Shown here: positions 32,493 to 43,684 of the stretch, piece after piece
How positions within the stretch are numbered: the stretch's first letter is position 1
Layout of the letters: every line of letters starts with the position of its first letter
Source of the DNA: Rhizopus sp. PT2906
Taxonomy: Eukaryota > Mucoromycota > Mucoromycetes > Mucorales > Rhizopodaceae
Direction: 5' to 3'
Length of the DNA: 64,000 nt
Assembly (NCBI GenBank): GCA_025529335.1
Contig: JAMYHX010000014.1
Span: forward strand, 166,275 to 230,274
Notes under the pieces: model-generated
The model's input: the letters and a program-made list of their open reading frames with translations, nothing else
Database searches by the model: none
What the model was told of the DNA's origin: nothing
Translations under genes and position numbers: made by a program

Positions 32493-34334
32493 ATGGCCAG
32501 TCGAATAGCTCGTCCCACCATCTACAACATAAACAAACCCTCCAAACGTCGTACAGACGAACCCTTAATCTGCAACCGACGGAAAACACCGTTCGTCCTG
32601 GGTCAAAAGGTGCGCATCCCCAGCCTGTCGCTTACAGGCATTGTACGATATATAGGCGAAACCAAATTTAAGCCTAACGAGATCTGGATTGGCATTGAGC
32701 TCGATGTGCGAGGGACAGGAAAGAACGACGGATGTATCCAGGGGTTAGACGATTTTATATTTTTTATTTTTAAAGACTCATTCATTCTGTAGTGTTCGTT
32801 ATTTTACTTGTCCTCCACAGACAGGTCTGTTTGTGTCGGCGCATAAAGTGGAGGAAGCAATGAAACCACGGAAAAGTCTGTCGACGAAACCGATAACACG
32901 ACAAAAGGCGCCACCAATGGTGCGCAGTAAAACAAGTGATGATACCCAACAAGCTCAAGAGGAAGAACAAAAGGACAAACAACTGAAACGATCACTGGCC
33001 GCAGCACATACCCAAAGCGAGCAGTACAAGGAAGCGGCTCTGGTCGCAAGACAATATACAGACACATTAAAAGAACGCATCGACAGATTGGAAAAAGAAC
33101 GAGTGCAGGAGAAAAAAGAACATGAGCGAGAGATGCAGCAGAGTGCAGCTCAGATGGACCAGTTGCGCGCCCAACTATCTGACCGAGGCCGCACCTTGGC
33201 GACAGTGGAAAGAGAGTACGCCGAACTGAGGACGGCTCATATTGAGACAATGCAGTCTTATCAGCAGCTGGTGATCCGGATGAAGCAAGAACATACCGAG
33301 GCGATCCATCAAAAAGATCTTCAGATGCATGAACTTGAAAAGAAGATGGAACGATGGGAGGAAGAACGAGAGGAAGCGGAGAACGAGCCGGCGTGTCGTC
33401 GTCTGCAGGCTCAACTCGAACTGACAACCCAGGCATTAGATCGTGAACGTGAGCAGGTACAAGCCATGGCGGCCGAGATCAGTCGATTGAAATGCGATGT
33501 CAAACGTGTCCATCGATTATCAACGTCGTCCACACTCGAGTGCCACAGGCTCCAGTCCCTTCTCGATCAGGAAATTCAGGATAAACGGCGGATGATGGAC
33601 GAAATTAATGCGGCAGTAGAGACACAGATGCGTCTCGAAGAAGAAAACGAGCAGATGCGAATCAATCTGGATAAGTCTCAACGTGACCTCGCAGACGCTC
33701 TCAAGCGTTTGGTCACACTCGAGAAACAAAAGATAGGTTCAAACGACGGCTTGGTCGAACAATTGCGTCAAGAGAACAACGCATGGATCAAATCTTACCA
33801 ACGTGCTGAACAGGAATGTCTTCGCTGGATGAATGAGGGCTTGGAAAAGTGTCCGCACGAGTGGTTATTGGAACAGCTCAGGCGCGAAGAAGAGCGACAT
33901 CAGCAGGCTCAATACGTCTTTCAACAGACGATCGAGAGACTGACAAAAGAGCTATGCGACGTCGAATCCCTGGTAGAAATTAAAGTGCTGAGAGAAACAG
34001 AATTAGAGGAGCAACTCGAGCAGGAGAAGAGAAAAGTAATGGCATTAGAAGACAGAGTGAGACATGCGATCATTCCGACGCCTACTTCCCCCGTGTGTCA
34101 ACTCAAGGATTTAAACGTCAATCCTTATTGTGAAATCTGCGAGGAATACGGTCATGATCTCATGCAATGCACTGCATTAAGCGACTTGTCAATAAGTAAA
34201 CCAAATCATGTACGATCTCTTTACTATAACTTAACAATACTAACATGTAAAACATATAGCTATACTGTGTCAATTGCGATGTATTTAACGAGCATTCAAC
34301 AGATGCTTGCCCAAATCAAGATGAAACGTTTTGA
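32493..34334 (+). CDS. CLIP-170-like microtubule plus-end protein (CAP-Gly, coiled coil, zinc knuckles, ETF terminus)
   Basis: Exons 32493-32743, 32793-34209 and 34260-34334 give 580 residues. The CAP-Gly domain is split by intron 1: GQKVRIPSLSLTGIVRYIGE, PNEIWIGIELD, GKNDGCIQG-VRYFTCPPQTG, then LFVSAHKVE. A basic Ser/Pro linker is followed by about 350 residues of coiled coil. Near the end, NPYCEICEEYGHDLMQC is a CCHC zinc knuckle. Reading through intron 2 would destroy the end. Splicing with a GTACGA donor at 34210 and a TACTAAC branch site restores a second knuckle (CVNCDVFNEHSTDAC) and the terminus DETF, the same ending as animal CLIP-170. CAP-Gly binds EEY/F tails of tubulin and EB1; the ETF tail can bind CAP-Gly domains, including its own. 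Intron 2 is inferred but strongly supported. Confidence 0.93.
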
Positions 34335-34515
34335 TTTTTGTGTATTTAGTGTACATCTACGTCCTCCTTCAAAAAAAAAGCTTTTAATTCATTGTAGCAA
34401 AGTCATAAAACAAAGAGTTGAACTTCTTCTATATAAATGCAAGCATTTTGTTTAAAAAAAGGACACAAAGAAGAGGAGGGGAAATGATTATTATATATAT
34501 ATATGTATAAATAAT

Positions 34516-35959
34516 TTAAGAGCTTTCTTCTGCAACAGATGAAGTGACAATCATTGGGGGACTATATGCAACGTCAGTATCTTTTAATATGTATCAGTTT
34601 ATGTATCTTACCTTGGTCTTCGCCCCTTATACCTCTGGGCCTCTTGAATCTTTGCCGCTGAAGGATGTTCAAGCGGTGTGAGGAGTTCAAAACTACATAA
34701 AAGTTCTTCATTAATACTCATAATAGCACCAAAATTATCAAACTCTCCACAATAGTTGGGAGCACTAAAGACGGTGACTAATGTCCGTTCATTAAAGAAC
34801 TGGTATCCATCCTCGACTACCATGTGAGCCCTGCAGATGAGATCTAAATCATGCTTTGCCAAAAACTCATTGACGATTTTCTTGCCAAAGCAATAAGACA
34901 CACCTCGCTCGTTATCCTCCCACTCAATTGCTGTGTCTGATGGATCAGACCAGAGCAAGTCGTTGAGTAGACCGTACTCTGGCACATCTGTCGGTCTCAT
35001 GATATTCCTCACATCATCCATTGAGTGTAATGACGGGCTGAGACCACCATGAACACAGAATATTTTCCCTGCAACAAGTGCTGCAATGGGTAATGTGTTG
35101 AACACGTCGACAAATGTTTTCCATACTTTTGTGTTTGTACGTCGTTTACATTCATCATAAAATCCATATACTCTTGTCACGTTGGCGCACTCGTGATTGC
35201 CACGTAGTAAAAAGAAATTTTCTGGGTATTTGATCTTGTAACAAAATAGCAGTAGAATCGTCTCTAAGCTTTGTTTTCCTCTATCGACGTAATCTCCCAA
35301 AAATAGATAATTTGAGTCAGGAGGGAACCCGCTCTATCAAACACAATAAGAAAAATAGATTTCCAGTACGACTTTTTTTATTACCATTTCAAATAATCGA
35401 ATCAGATCATGATATTGTCCATGAATATCACCCAATATTTTGACAGGTGGATTTAACTCTATTAGACTCTAGTCTATTATCAGTAACAAGCATCAACAAA
35501 GCATAAATAACTTACAGGTTGACTAAGAAATACTTGTTGTGCTGCTCTACAAATAGCCATTATTTCTGAATTTCTAAAGCATGTCGATTTGGTCACTTTA
35601 TTCTTAGTACCAACATCCAATAGGCGGTTGATACATTCATCAATATCAAGATTCCAACCAATAGACCTTATTGAAGTAGCAGTTAACTGATTCTGTGAGT
35701 TGAGTGTGAGCTGGTTTGAACTGTGTACTGTCTGTTGCTCATTCACGTCATTGGTCTCTATGCTATTTGGGTGTAGTTGTGGTTGTGGTTGTTGCTGTGG
35801 TGGTGATTTCTGTGGTTGTTGTTGTTGTTGTTGTTTGGAGTTAACCAAGATAGAGTTAACAGAAGTAGCAGTTGCTGTTGAGATCTCATTGTCAGGTATG
35901 TCTGCGCGTACCACACTTGGTCTTGCGCTCTTTCTTTTCTTTGAAGCAACGTTTCCCAT
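34516..35959 (-). CDS. PP1-family Ser/Thr phosphatase with PPZ-like N-terminal extension
   Basis: Catalytic phosphatase resembling yeast Ppz1/2, which regulate cation homeostasis, salt tolerance and cell-wall integrity. The start MGNVASKKRKSA places Gly2 and Ser6 for N-myristoylation, as in Ppz proteins. About 90 disordered residues follow, with glutamine runs and Asn/Thr. The catalytic domain begins DIDECINRLLDVG and carries all metal and active-site motifs: GDIHGQYHDL, GDYVDRGKQSLE, RGNHECA, HGGLSPSL, RAHMVVEDGYQFF and SAPNYCGEFDN. Four further exons follow exon 1 (35959-35517). The last junction, CCAAG|GTAAGA, adds a tail ending VAEESS at 34516. The extension is much shorter than in yeast Ppz1. 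Its 5' end lies about 115 bp from the stop of the next gene upstream. Confidence 0.92.
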
Positions 35960-36073
35960 ATTAGAATAAATTAAAAAAGAAAAAAGAAAAAAGGAAAAGG
36001 AAGAAAAAAATATGACACCTTTATAACATCACGTGTGTGTGAAAATAATCCCCCAATTCCCAATGTTTTTTTT

Positions 36074-37944
36074 TTAAAGAGTGATCTGACTTGTTAGAAA
36101 ACAGTGGCGAAGAATGGCCTTTGCCTTTTTTGTAGAATAATACATTTCCTTTTGGCTTAGATCAGATTCAACCAGACCATGAAGCACAGCCAGGGTGATA
36201 TGAATAGCTTGTGGTTCATTGATGGTCGTCTGTCGCTGCTGATCTAAACCGTAAATGTCCATGTATGAAATAGTTGTTCGATCTGTATATTTGATGGCTT
36301 GAAACATGTAATTTTCAAAATAACATCCTTGGCTGCATAAATGAATATCATGAAAATGTTGAATGGGCGCCATGACGGAGGGTACGATCGTGTCACTGCT
36401 CAATTTGTCGACCAGCTGTCTAAACTTGTCTTTATCACCTGTTTTGACGCATAATAGTACAAGTCCCCAGAGAACAGACAGCGACATGCTTGGATCAGAT
36501 TGCCACTTTCTTTGCCACATTTCAAATGCGAGCTGACTCATCTTTTCAACAGGCTCCTTGCTACATTCGTAGATAAGGGTACACAGCATAGGCTCCAAAA
36601 CTCGGTCATCGCACAAGAGCACGCGCAGATCAAGTCTAGTCAGGAGGTGGTATATGCTCATCACTTTGGTCAATCTCGCTTTTGACTCAGCGCTATAAGC
36701 GGCGATCAAAAGAAGATCATGAAGAAAACTAGGTGTCTCGGCTGCTTCCGGATGCAGATACTCTGAACACATAAACCGAGAATACACAGACCACGCGCGT
36801 GATTCCCATTCGAGCCGCTGAGAGACCTTTGCCTGAGGGATCTGACTGAAGGCTACCCAGCAGAGATGCATGACCAGACAAGGCGTGATTTCATCCACAG
36901 CGCTGTCCATGGCTTGATACACATGCCAAGCATACTCAAACTGACGGTGTATCATAGCACTGTAGATCATGGCATTATCATTCTGCGTACTGGCTCTGTC
37001 CACTTGCTCTCGTTCTGATTCCATGTGCAGCAGTTGCTCAATTGCCCAGTCTTGAATCATGGAACTTATGCTTCTTCTTCGTTCTTTTAGCTTTTGAACA
37101 TACTCTCTTCTTTGGCTTTCATACAAGCTCTTTCGCCTATCCCATTCCTTGTTAGAAGATGCTGCCACCTGATAGAGCATCCAGAGCTGCTCTTTATCAC
37201 GTTGTGTCACTTGCTTCATCAGTGGCATGTCAATACGCACAGGCGGTAAATCGTCAGGGCCATTTGGATTGGCCATCTCCAAATAGGGTTTACCAAAATC
37301 GGAGAGTAAACCTTCTGCTTCTTGGATCTGTTCTGGTCGCTGCATAAGATGAAGCAACACTGCGATCCGATAGCACTCGACGTCCCACTCAGTTCGTGGT
37401 AAGGTGTACATGGCCTGTAATGCGACCGACATGTGACCACAATCTACCAAGTAATTTACAAAATTGATGTGCGCATCTCTCTAGAGTTACATATATGAGT
37501 GATTCTTTTCGACTAAAGATCAAAAGATGACGTAACCTGTAAGGTGTAGCCTGACTCGATCACTTTGGTAAACAAGCGCCAGAGAATGGAATGATAAATG
37601 TCTGGATCGTCATGAATGAGCATAGTCATCTTGGTGTCGCATAATGATGTAAGAATCTTGGAGTAAATGGCAGACAGTTCCTGCGGATCCTCTTGGCTTA
37701 GATTGAGATCATCCATGGCCTCTCTAAGCAATCGGATAGCATTTTTGGCACGATCTGTTTCTATCAAATGACTGATTTCATTACCAATGGCGATGCTACT
37801 CTTTCTTTTAATATCTAAATCTGATGCTGTCATATATCCTTCGCTACCGATATCTGAAGCAGGCGGTGTAAATAATGACGATATGCCATCATAAGGACTA
37901 AGAGGAGGTGAAGCACTATTGGAATCAATGATTTTTGTCTCCAT
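36074..37944 (-). CDS. Helical-repeat protein of unknown function
   Basis: Exons 37944-37537 and 37480-36074 join in phase (GYTLQ|RDAHINFV) and give 604 residues. The start at METKIIDSNSASPPLSP is preferred over an upstream ATG that would translate a CA microsatellite. The first 70 residues are disordered and Ser/Pro-rich. The rest is helical with short hydrophobic repeats, and several 35-40 residue units look like degenerate PPR or TPR helices (for example NDNAMIYSAMIHRQFEYAWH, MYHLL-like and LWGLVLLCVKTGDKDKFRQL segments). No catalytic motif or membrane span is visible. I do not recognise the family. A pentatricopeptide-like organelle RNA factor is possible, but no clear targeting peptide is seen. 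Confidence 0.75.
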
Positions 37945-38077
37945 GAATGAAATGCAGAAAATAGATATACACACACACACACAAAAGAAAAAAGAGGTAG
38001 AATGCATATTTATATATATTTTTTTTTTTGCAGACTAGGGTCTTTTGATACGGGTATTGGTGAAGTTTTTGTTCATC

Positions 38078-38766
38078 TCATTGGTCTCTAGAACGATCTT
38101 TTGCACGGTGGCGATATGAGTATTTCCAATGATCTGATCGCTTATAATCAGATGGTACATTCCCAACTTCACGAAAGGGTCGATCTCTACCTCCAAATCG
38201 AAGCTGTCCGCTTTCTTTTCTACCACCAAATCCACCACCAAGTCTTCGTGGTATCCAATGTTTCATGAGTCTGCTACGTTCATAGTCAACAAGAATCATG
38301 CGGTCGTCAATTCGTGCGCGATTTGCTTGACGGTAGGCTTGCCGTGTATCCGACTCTGATTTAAACGTGACAAATCCATATCCTTCAGATAGACCAGTGA
38401 CTAATAGCGCAAGTGCCAAAAAGAATATGAGCATACACTCATGGTTTGTATATAAAAATATGTACCATTATTTCTTATAATTGATACATTCACAATATCA
38501 CCAAATTGACTAAAATAGTCTTGTAGTGTAGATTCGACTGTATCAAAGCTTAATCTACCTACAAACAATGTACAGTTTGCATCGGTCTTTAAATGCTGAG
38601 GTGGTTTATCTGGTGTACACACAAGTGAATAAAAGTGAACACTTGATATCAAATTATACTCACAATGCGTATTCATGGCTCTTTTAATAGCATTATCATG
38701 AGGCACAGTACCATGACCGTCAATAGATCCTGCCTGAATAGGATCGTATTCCTTTGAATACCACAT
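38078..38766 (-). CDS. SNRNP35: U11/U12 snRNP 35 kDa protein
   Basis: Component of the U11 snRNP of the minor (U12-dependent) spliceosome, related to U1-70K. Three exons (about 38766-38668, 38608-38469 and 38401-38078) give about 187 residues. The N-terminus (KEYDPIQAGSIDG, PHDNAIKRAM) matches the family. The RRM follows with RNP2 LFVGRLSF and RNP1-type GYGFVTFK. The hallmark C-terminal block WIPRRLGGGFGGRKESGQLR and FGGRDRPF is almost identical to animal U11-35K, which separates it from U1-70K. The tail is rich in Arg, Ser and Asp. It shares a 177-bp divergent promoter region with eIF1A. Confidence 0.96.
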
Positions 38767-38943
38767 AAATATATAAATTTGTTTAAAAAAGCAAGATACA
38801 AGCCACTAGGATCTTTTTTCAAATTAAAGAAAAAAAAATATTACTGCCCGCGCGCCCACACTCAAAGACCGAATATAGAACCGCAGTTTCAACGCTATTT
38901 TTTTTTTTTCTCTTCTTCTTTATATAAATTTTTTTTTTTCCAA
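38767..38943. promoter_or_regulatory. Short divergent promoter region between SNRNP35 and eIF1A
   Basis: The two ATGs are 177 bp apart on opposite strands. The gap holds T-rich tracts on the eIF1A side and a GCGCGC patch near 38850, with no other gene. A shared bidirectional promoter is inferred from spacing alone. Confidence 0.45.
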
Positions 38944-39529
38944 ATGGTCAAGAACAAGGGAAAAGTAAGGGAATAAATATGACTCAATTGAACAACCATT
39001 AAAAACATATCTCTTTAGGGTGGTAAATCCAGAAGAAGAGGAAAGAACGACACTGAAAACGATAAGCGTGAACTTGTATTCAAAGAAGAAGGCCAAGGTA
39101 ATAAAAACTGGGCCTTGTATATATTTTTTTGTAACTAAAAGCAACATATAGAATATGCTCAAGTCGTTAAAATGTTGGGTAACGGTCGTGTAGAAGCACA
39201 ATGCTTTGATGGTGTGAAACGTTTAGCTCTCATTCGAGGTAAATTGAGAAAGAAGGTTTGGATCAACCAAGGTGATATCGTATTGTTGTCTCTTCGTGAT
39301 TTCCAAGACGAAAAGGCCGACGTCATTCAACGTTATAATCCTGACGAAGCTAGACAGTTGAAGGCTTATGGTGAATTACCCGACAATGCCAAGATTAACG
39401 AAACAGATGCCAACTTTGGTGGCGAAGAAGACGATGAAGTCGAATTTGATTTTGATATTGATGAGGTATACATATAACATAGCATGGTTTTTTATATCCT
39501 CTAATCATGTCTTCCTTGTATAGATTTAA
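38944..39529 (+). CDS. Translation initiation factor eIF1A
   Basis: Stimulates 43S preinitiation complex assembly, scanning and start-codon selection by binding the A site of the 40S subunit. Four exons give about 143 residues. A very short first exon encodes MVKNKGK, then GGKSRRRGKNDTENDKREL, then the OB fold (EYAQVVKMLGNGRVEAQCFD, KKVWINQGDIVLLSLRDFQD). The acidic tail EEDDEVEFDFDIDE is completed by the last exon (39524-39529), which supplies only Ile and the stop. The typical terminus DIDEI supports that final splice. Basic N-terminal and acidic C-terminal tails are standard for the family. Confidence 0.96.
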
Positions 39530-39696
39530 AATCAAAAAAGCGCATATATTCAAGAAGGAAGAACCGGGCCAGTTCAGACCCACACACTTTTTTTTTTGTT
39601 TTTAGAATTTTGTTCAAAAAAAATAAAATATCAACAACACACAAATGTACATGCACACCAAAAGGGGAGGGGGATTCATGCCTTGGGAGGATCAGT

Positions 39697-39807
39697 CTAT
39701 TCTACTTTGATTCTATTTTCAAAGGCTCGATTGATGTGTTTATAAGATTGAACAATCCAAAGCAAAGGAACCTTAAAATATTGATTAGTTATCAGTCATA
39801 CATTGCA

Positions 39808-39841
<34 letters not shown>

Positions 39842-40436
39842 ACTATAATCCAAGGTGCGTTCATTGAAAGAAAATATCCCCAAAAGTAAGCTGGATGACA
39901 ATGGGCAGCGTCTGGTAATTCAGTTAGAAAATAGAGTGAGCAACTTAACAAATGACACATGGAAACAACGAGCTGAAAGAAATACTGTTTGCTTGATTTA
40001 ATCCAAATAGTATAAGCCGTAAGGAAGCAAAGGGGTCCGTAGATAATCTATTAAACTAAGTCAGCACAATCCTTAGAAAGTTATTGTTCAAATTTACTAT
40101 TGTCATGATTTCCAGTGCCAAAAGTGATGGATCATAAACCACGTATCGAGAGTCTCCCTTTGCATATTCTTTCCAGAGTTGTGCAAGAAGATTGTTTTGA
40201 CTAGCGATATGTCCTACATTTAAGGCATAATATAGTTCAAAACCACAATGCAACAGTCCACAGATCATAAACCATATGAATTTCAAGGGGGATCCACTAT
40301 TCTGTCCTAATCTATAAAAGACAGTCGCAAGACAGACAAACACACCTCCCATAATCAAGAATAGTTCTAGTTGACTTTTTAGATTTGGCACATAATCAGG
40401 AATGAACAAGTCTTTTGGGTAATAAGGATGACTCAT
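39697..40436 (-). CDS. EBP-type sterol delta8-delta7 isomerase (EXPERA domain)
   Basis: Predicted ER membrane enzyme that moves the sterol B-ring double bond from C8 to C7. Exons 40436-40098, 40047-39844 and 39771-39697 give 205 residues. The N-terminus (HPYYPKDLFIPDYVPN) and the block QLWKEYAKGDSRYVVYDPSL match the EBP family closely, including the charged residues needed for catalysis. The other conserved segments are FQLVVSMCHLLS, YFLTEL and HPAYFWGYFLSMNAPWII. Four or five membrane helices are visible. Intron 2 contains a TA microsatellite (about 39807-39834). Ascomycetes normally use the unrelated ERG2 for this step, so the animal/plant-type enzyme is notable. The product is slightly shorter than animal EBP (about 230). 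Confidence 0.93.
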
Positions 40437-40522
40437 TGCGCAACAGGGTTCCTTTTTTTTTGAGTTGTTCTGACAGAAATAAAGCCGGAGCTCATAAATT
40501 TGCTTCTATTTGAATATAGACG

Positions 40523-40524
<2 letters not shown>

Positions 40525-40559
<35 letters not shown>
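40525..40559. repeat. CT microsatellite in a divergent promoter region
   Basis: There are about 17 CT units followed by CTTCTCTC repeats to about 40585. It lies between the EBP gene and the divergent acidic orphan. CT-rich leaders are common in this window. Confidence 0.85.
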
Positions 40560-40560
<1 letters not shown>

Positions 40561-40955
40561 TCTCTCCTTCTCTCCTTCTCTCCTTTTTTTTTCCCTTGGA
40601 ATTAAAAGAAGAGATAAGATATCTGATCTAATGTCCTGTTTGTTTGTTTGTGTGGAAATGGGCAATACTCAATTACACTAGTTGTGTTTTACATTTTCAT
40701 AGAAACAGTTGTCTTTATCCAATCAAATGTAGAGATTTTTGCATTACTCTTCCTGTGCTGCCTCAACAGCCTACAACCTTGATACATTCCCATCCACTGT
40801 TTCTCATCATGAACTATCCTTTATTACTGGCCAAAGATTTTGGACAATGAATAGTATAAAATGTAAAATAACTCAGCCAACCAATCATATGTATTTTTAC
40901 TGCAAATATTTTCGGTAACCCCGTCTCGTTCTTTTTTTATTTCCATTTGACAATT

Positions 40956-41431
40956 ATGAGTTGTATTTATCAATCATACACTTCCATAACAAAGGAAGAG
41001 AATGAGGAAACATCCATAACAGCCTCAGTAACAATTCATGAAGTAACAGAAACAGAAGCCTCTAGGTTGCCTTTAGAAGAAAAGGCACAGTATGAGATCC
41101 TAGACGAAGATAGACTGACCGAACATGATTTTATTTCACTTATGGGCGGTGAAGACATCGAAAGCGAGGATGATTCGGATGTAGAGCACACCTGGTTCCC
41201 TTCATTGATGAAAAGCTCAGTGATTCAGTTTTTGGAGGATGAAGACGAGAGTTTGGATAATTTGATGGTAGATGATATCAACCACACAGACGAGGCTATT
41301 GTTGAGGAACATGATGGCATGGAAGATATAGAACAAGATGTGTTTGATCATGGTAAGAAGTACATTTCTTAAAATAACCTTTTCTTACATTGTGTATAGT
41401 TCCTGTTGAAGTTTACCATATCACTGTTTAA
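40956..41431 (+). CDS. Small acidic protein of unknown function
   Basis: Exons 40956-41352 and 41400-41431 give 142 residues; splicing at GTAAGAAG replaces the read-through end by a short hydrophobic tail ending YHITV. The protein is strongly acidic (EDIESEDDSDVEH; FLEDEDESLDNLMVDDI), Thr-rich at the N-terminus and has no visible domain, signal peptide or membrane span. The ATG at 40956 is the first in frame. I do not recognise it. The intact frame, the usable intron and a preceding T-rich leader support a real gene. Confidence 0.65.
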
Positions 41432-41748
41432 AAAGGCATTTTCTCATTATCTTCATATTTAACTACTTTTCATTTCGATTTAGATGATGTATGTTCATTC
41501 TAGTAAAATCGCCATTCAATAAAAAAGGTTCTATTCTTTTCTTTGCATCCTTTTTTTGTATGTCCCGTCTTTGTACGACCGTACCTTGTACTCTTTTTTA
41601 TGCTTGACACAGACAAAATCTAAAGACTATAATATATTTATGAATTATGTATATTAAGTATGATATGATAATATAATTTAAGAGAACGATCTAATAAACA
41701 GATAGAAAAAAAAGGGGGGTATATTCTTATCTTCAGTCTAACAAGTGA

Positions 41749-43684
41749 TCAGAAACCTAAAAAGACAGATCTCTTCTTTCCTTTAGGATAAACAACCAAA
41801 TTGGCCAAAAACAGACCAAGGGTGAGTGATAAAGCAATACCAAGGACTTGAAAGACAAAACTGCTTCCACCTTCAACATTTGATCCATCAAACAAACTGA
41901 TAGCACCTCGAACACCTGAAATAGACAGTCAGTATTAATTTATTATAAATGCACATATATACACTTACCAATACTTCCAGGCACCAAGATAATCGTACCA
42001 CCCATAAGCGGGACAAAGGCTAAACGCTTTGTCACTCGAGCGTATAGATTACCAAATAGTCCTAAAGCAAATGCTCCTACACTTGGCGTAATAACGGCAG
42101 AGGAATGGGTGTATTTGTCGACAAAGTAGTAAACGGAATAACCTACAGCACTATCAAGTACCATAGGAAACCACTGATGAACGTCTGCGCCGTAAACAGT
42201 GCCTAGGCCAATCGTCGAGAGCGGGAGAAACAGAAAGGTCCAGTAGGGATTGAGGCTGTTTTGACATGCGCCTAGCACGTTAAGGTCAACATCCGGATGT
42301 GATAGTCGCCAGATAGAACAGCCATAGCCAATACCAAAGGCCAAAAACAAGACATAGATCAACGCATACACAAGATGGATACTCCCACTCACAAGGTTTC
42401 TAGCAGATAATTCCATCACGGAACATGTAAGCGAATAACCTGGTAAAGCAATAACAATCTTTTTCAAAAAAAAAATGAGAAAAAAAATATACATACAAAT
42501 CACACAAATACTTACAGCAGATATGGCAACAGCAGCAAAGCATATGTATGGATGTAATGCAAGTGCGATGACAGCAATGGGAATAGTAATAGCCATCTCG
42601 AATACGTTACTAAACATTGGTATTTTTTCGGATATATAAGTTAATGCGCCGACTGTAGTCATAAAAAAAAAAAGGTTATTTGTCAAAAAAAGAAAAACGA
42701 TAAAGCTTGTGATCTTACCGGCTAAACCAAAGATGGCGCTCACCCAGCAATCGGTCCATGATCCGTTGAAAAATAAGGGAGCAACACAGGCAGACGAAAG
42801 AGCGTAAGCCAAAATGATCGATATTGGTTTCCAAGTTGGTGGACCTTTGAGGATATCATCGAGCAAATCAGCAGCTTCGGGGACATCAGTTTCGCCTCTG
42901 GCAAGACAGCTCGCAATACGGTACGCTCTTTCTAGTTTACCGATATCGAGTGATCGCGAACAACGGATAAGATGTGTCTCAGAAGTATGTGTCTCCACAT
43001 CGCCAAAGGTAACAATAATCAAGCCAGGCAAAACGGCATAACTTCCAACAATGTCTAATCGCTTGCTTACCTTTTCCATCGCCGCTTCCTGAGCAATAAA
43101 AGTTAAAATACGTTAACGTTTAGAAAGGTAATATTTACAATTCGATGGGACGGAGCCCCCGTTCTGACAAGCGATTTGCCAAGCTTGATTATGATATCCT
43201 GTCTTTGCAAAATATCGGCTATCTCTGACGCAATGGCCATTCGATGAGCAGCGATCGCAGCGTCATTGGGGATACCCAATTCAGCTCTTTGCAGATCTTC
43301 CAGATACATGCTACTACGAGCCGAATTCGATGTGCTGAGCATATGCAAGAAGGCTCTGCTGGATGCTATGGTCTGAAGTTGTTGTGTAGGGCGAGTGGGG
43401 CGAGAGGAAGAAGCGATTTTGTTATCAAATACATCGAGTTTCAGCAGGTTCGAAAGAACACCGGTTCGACTGGGTCTTCGTCTGTTATCTGCTCGAGTGA
43501 CTCCATCTACAATCTGTAATGCATGATCCGTATGGCTCATCGTACGTTCTAGGGTATCTGGTTCGTTGCTCTGTGTTTCGCCTACTCCTACTGTCTTTTC
43601 GGATGAATCCTCGCTGCTGGCTGATTGTTCTGAATCTCCCGACATTGGATGAGCACTCTGCTCATAATGAAAGGCTTTTTCCAT
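41749..43684 (-). CDS. ThrE/Prm10-like multispan membrane protein
   Basis: Member of the threonine/serine exporter (ThrE) superfamily, whose fungal branch includes pheromone-regulated Prm10 of yeast. Five exons give roughly 570 residues; the start is at 43684 (MEKAFHYEQSAHPMSGD). The first 130 residues are Ser-rich and disordered. The conserved cytosolic ThrE domain follows (IIKLGKSLVRTGAPSHRI-EA, then RLDIVGSYAVLPGLIIVTFG), then about ten membrane helices with PGYSLTCSVMELSARNLVSG and ILVPGSIGVRGAISLF. Introns at about 42718-42660, 42510-42460 and 41970-41920 remove poorly conserved in-frame stretches such as the phenylalanine-rich segments. The last exon ends LFLANLVVYPKGKKR and a short tail. 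The substrate is unknown. Confidence 0.88.

Noticed and set aside
37945..38007. Upstream in-frame ATG giving a Cys/Phe-rich leader to the helical-repeat protein
   Set aside because: The added residues are encoded by a CA microsatellite in the leader; the downstream METK start is more plausible.
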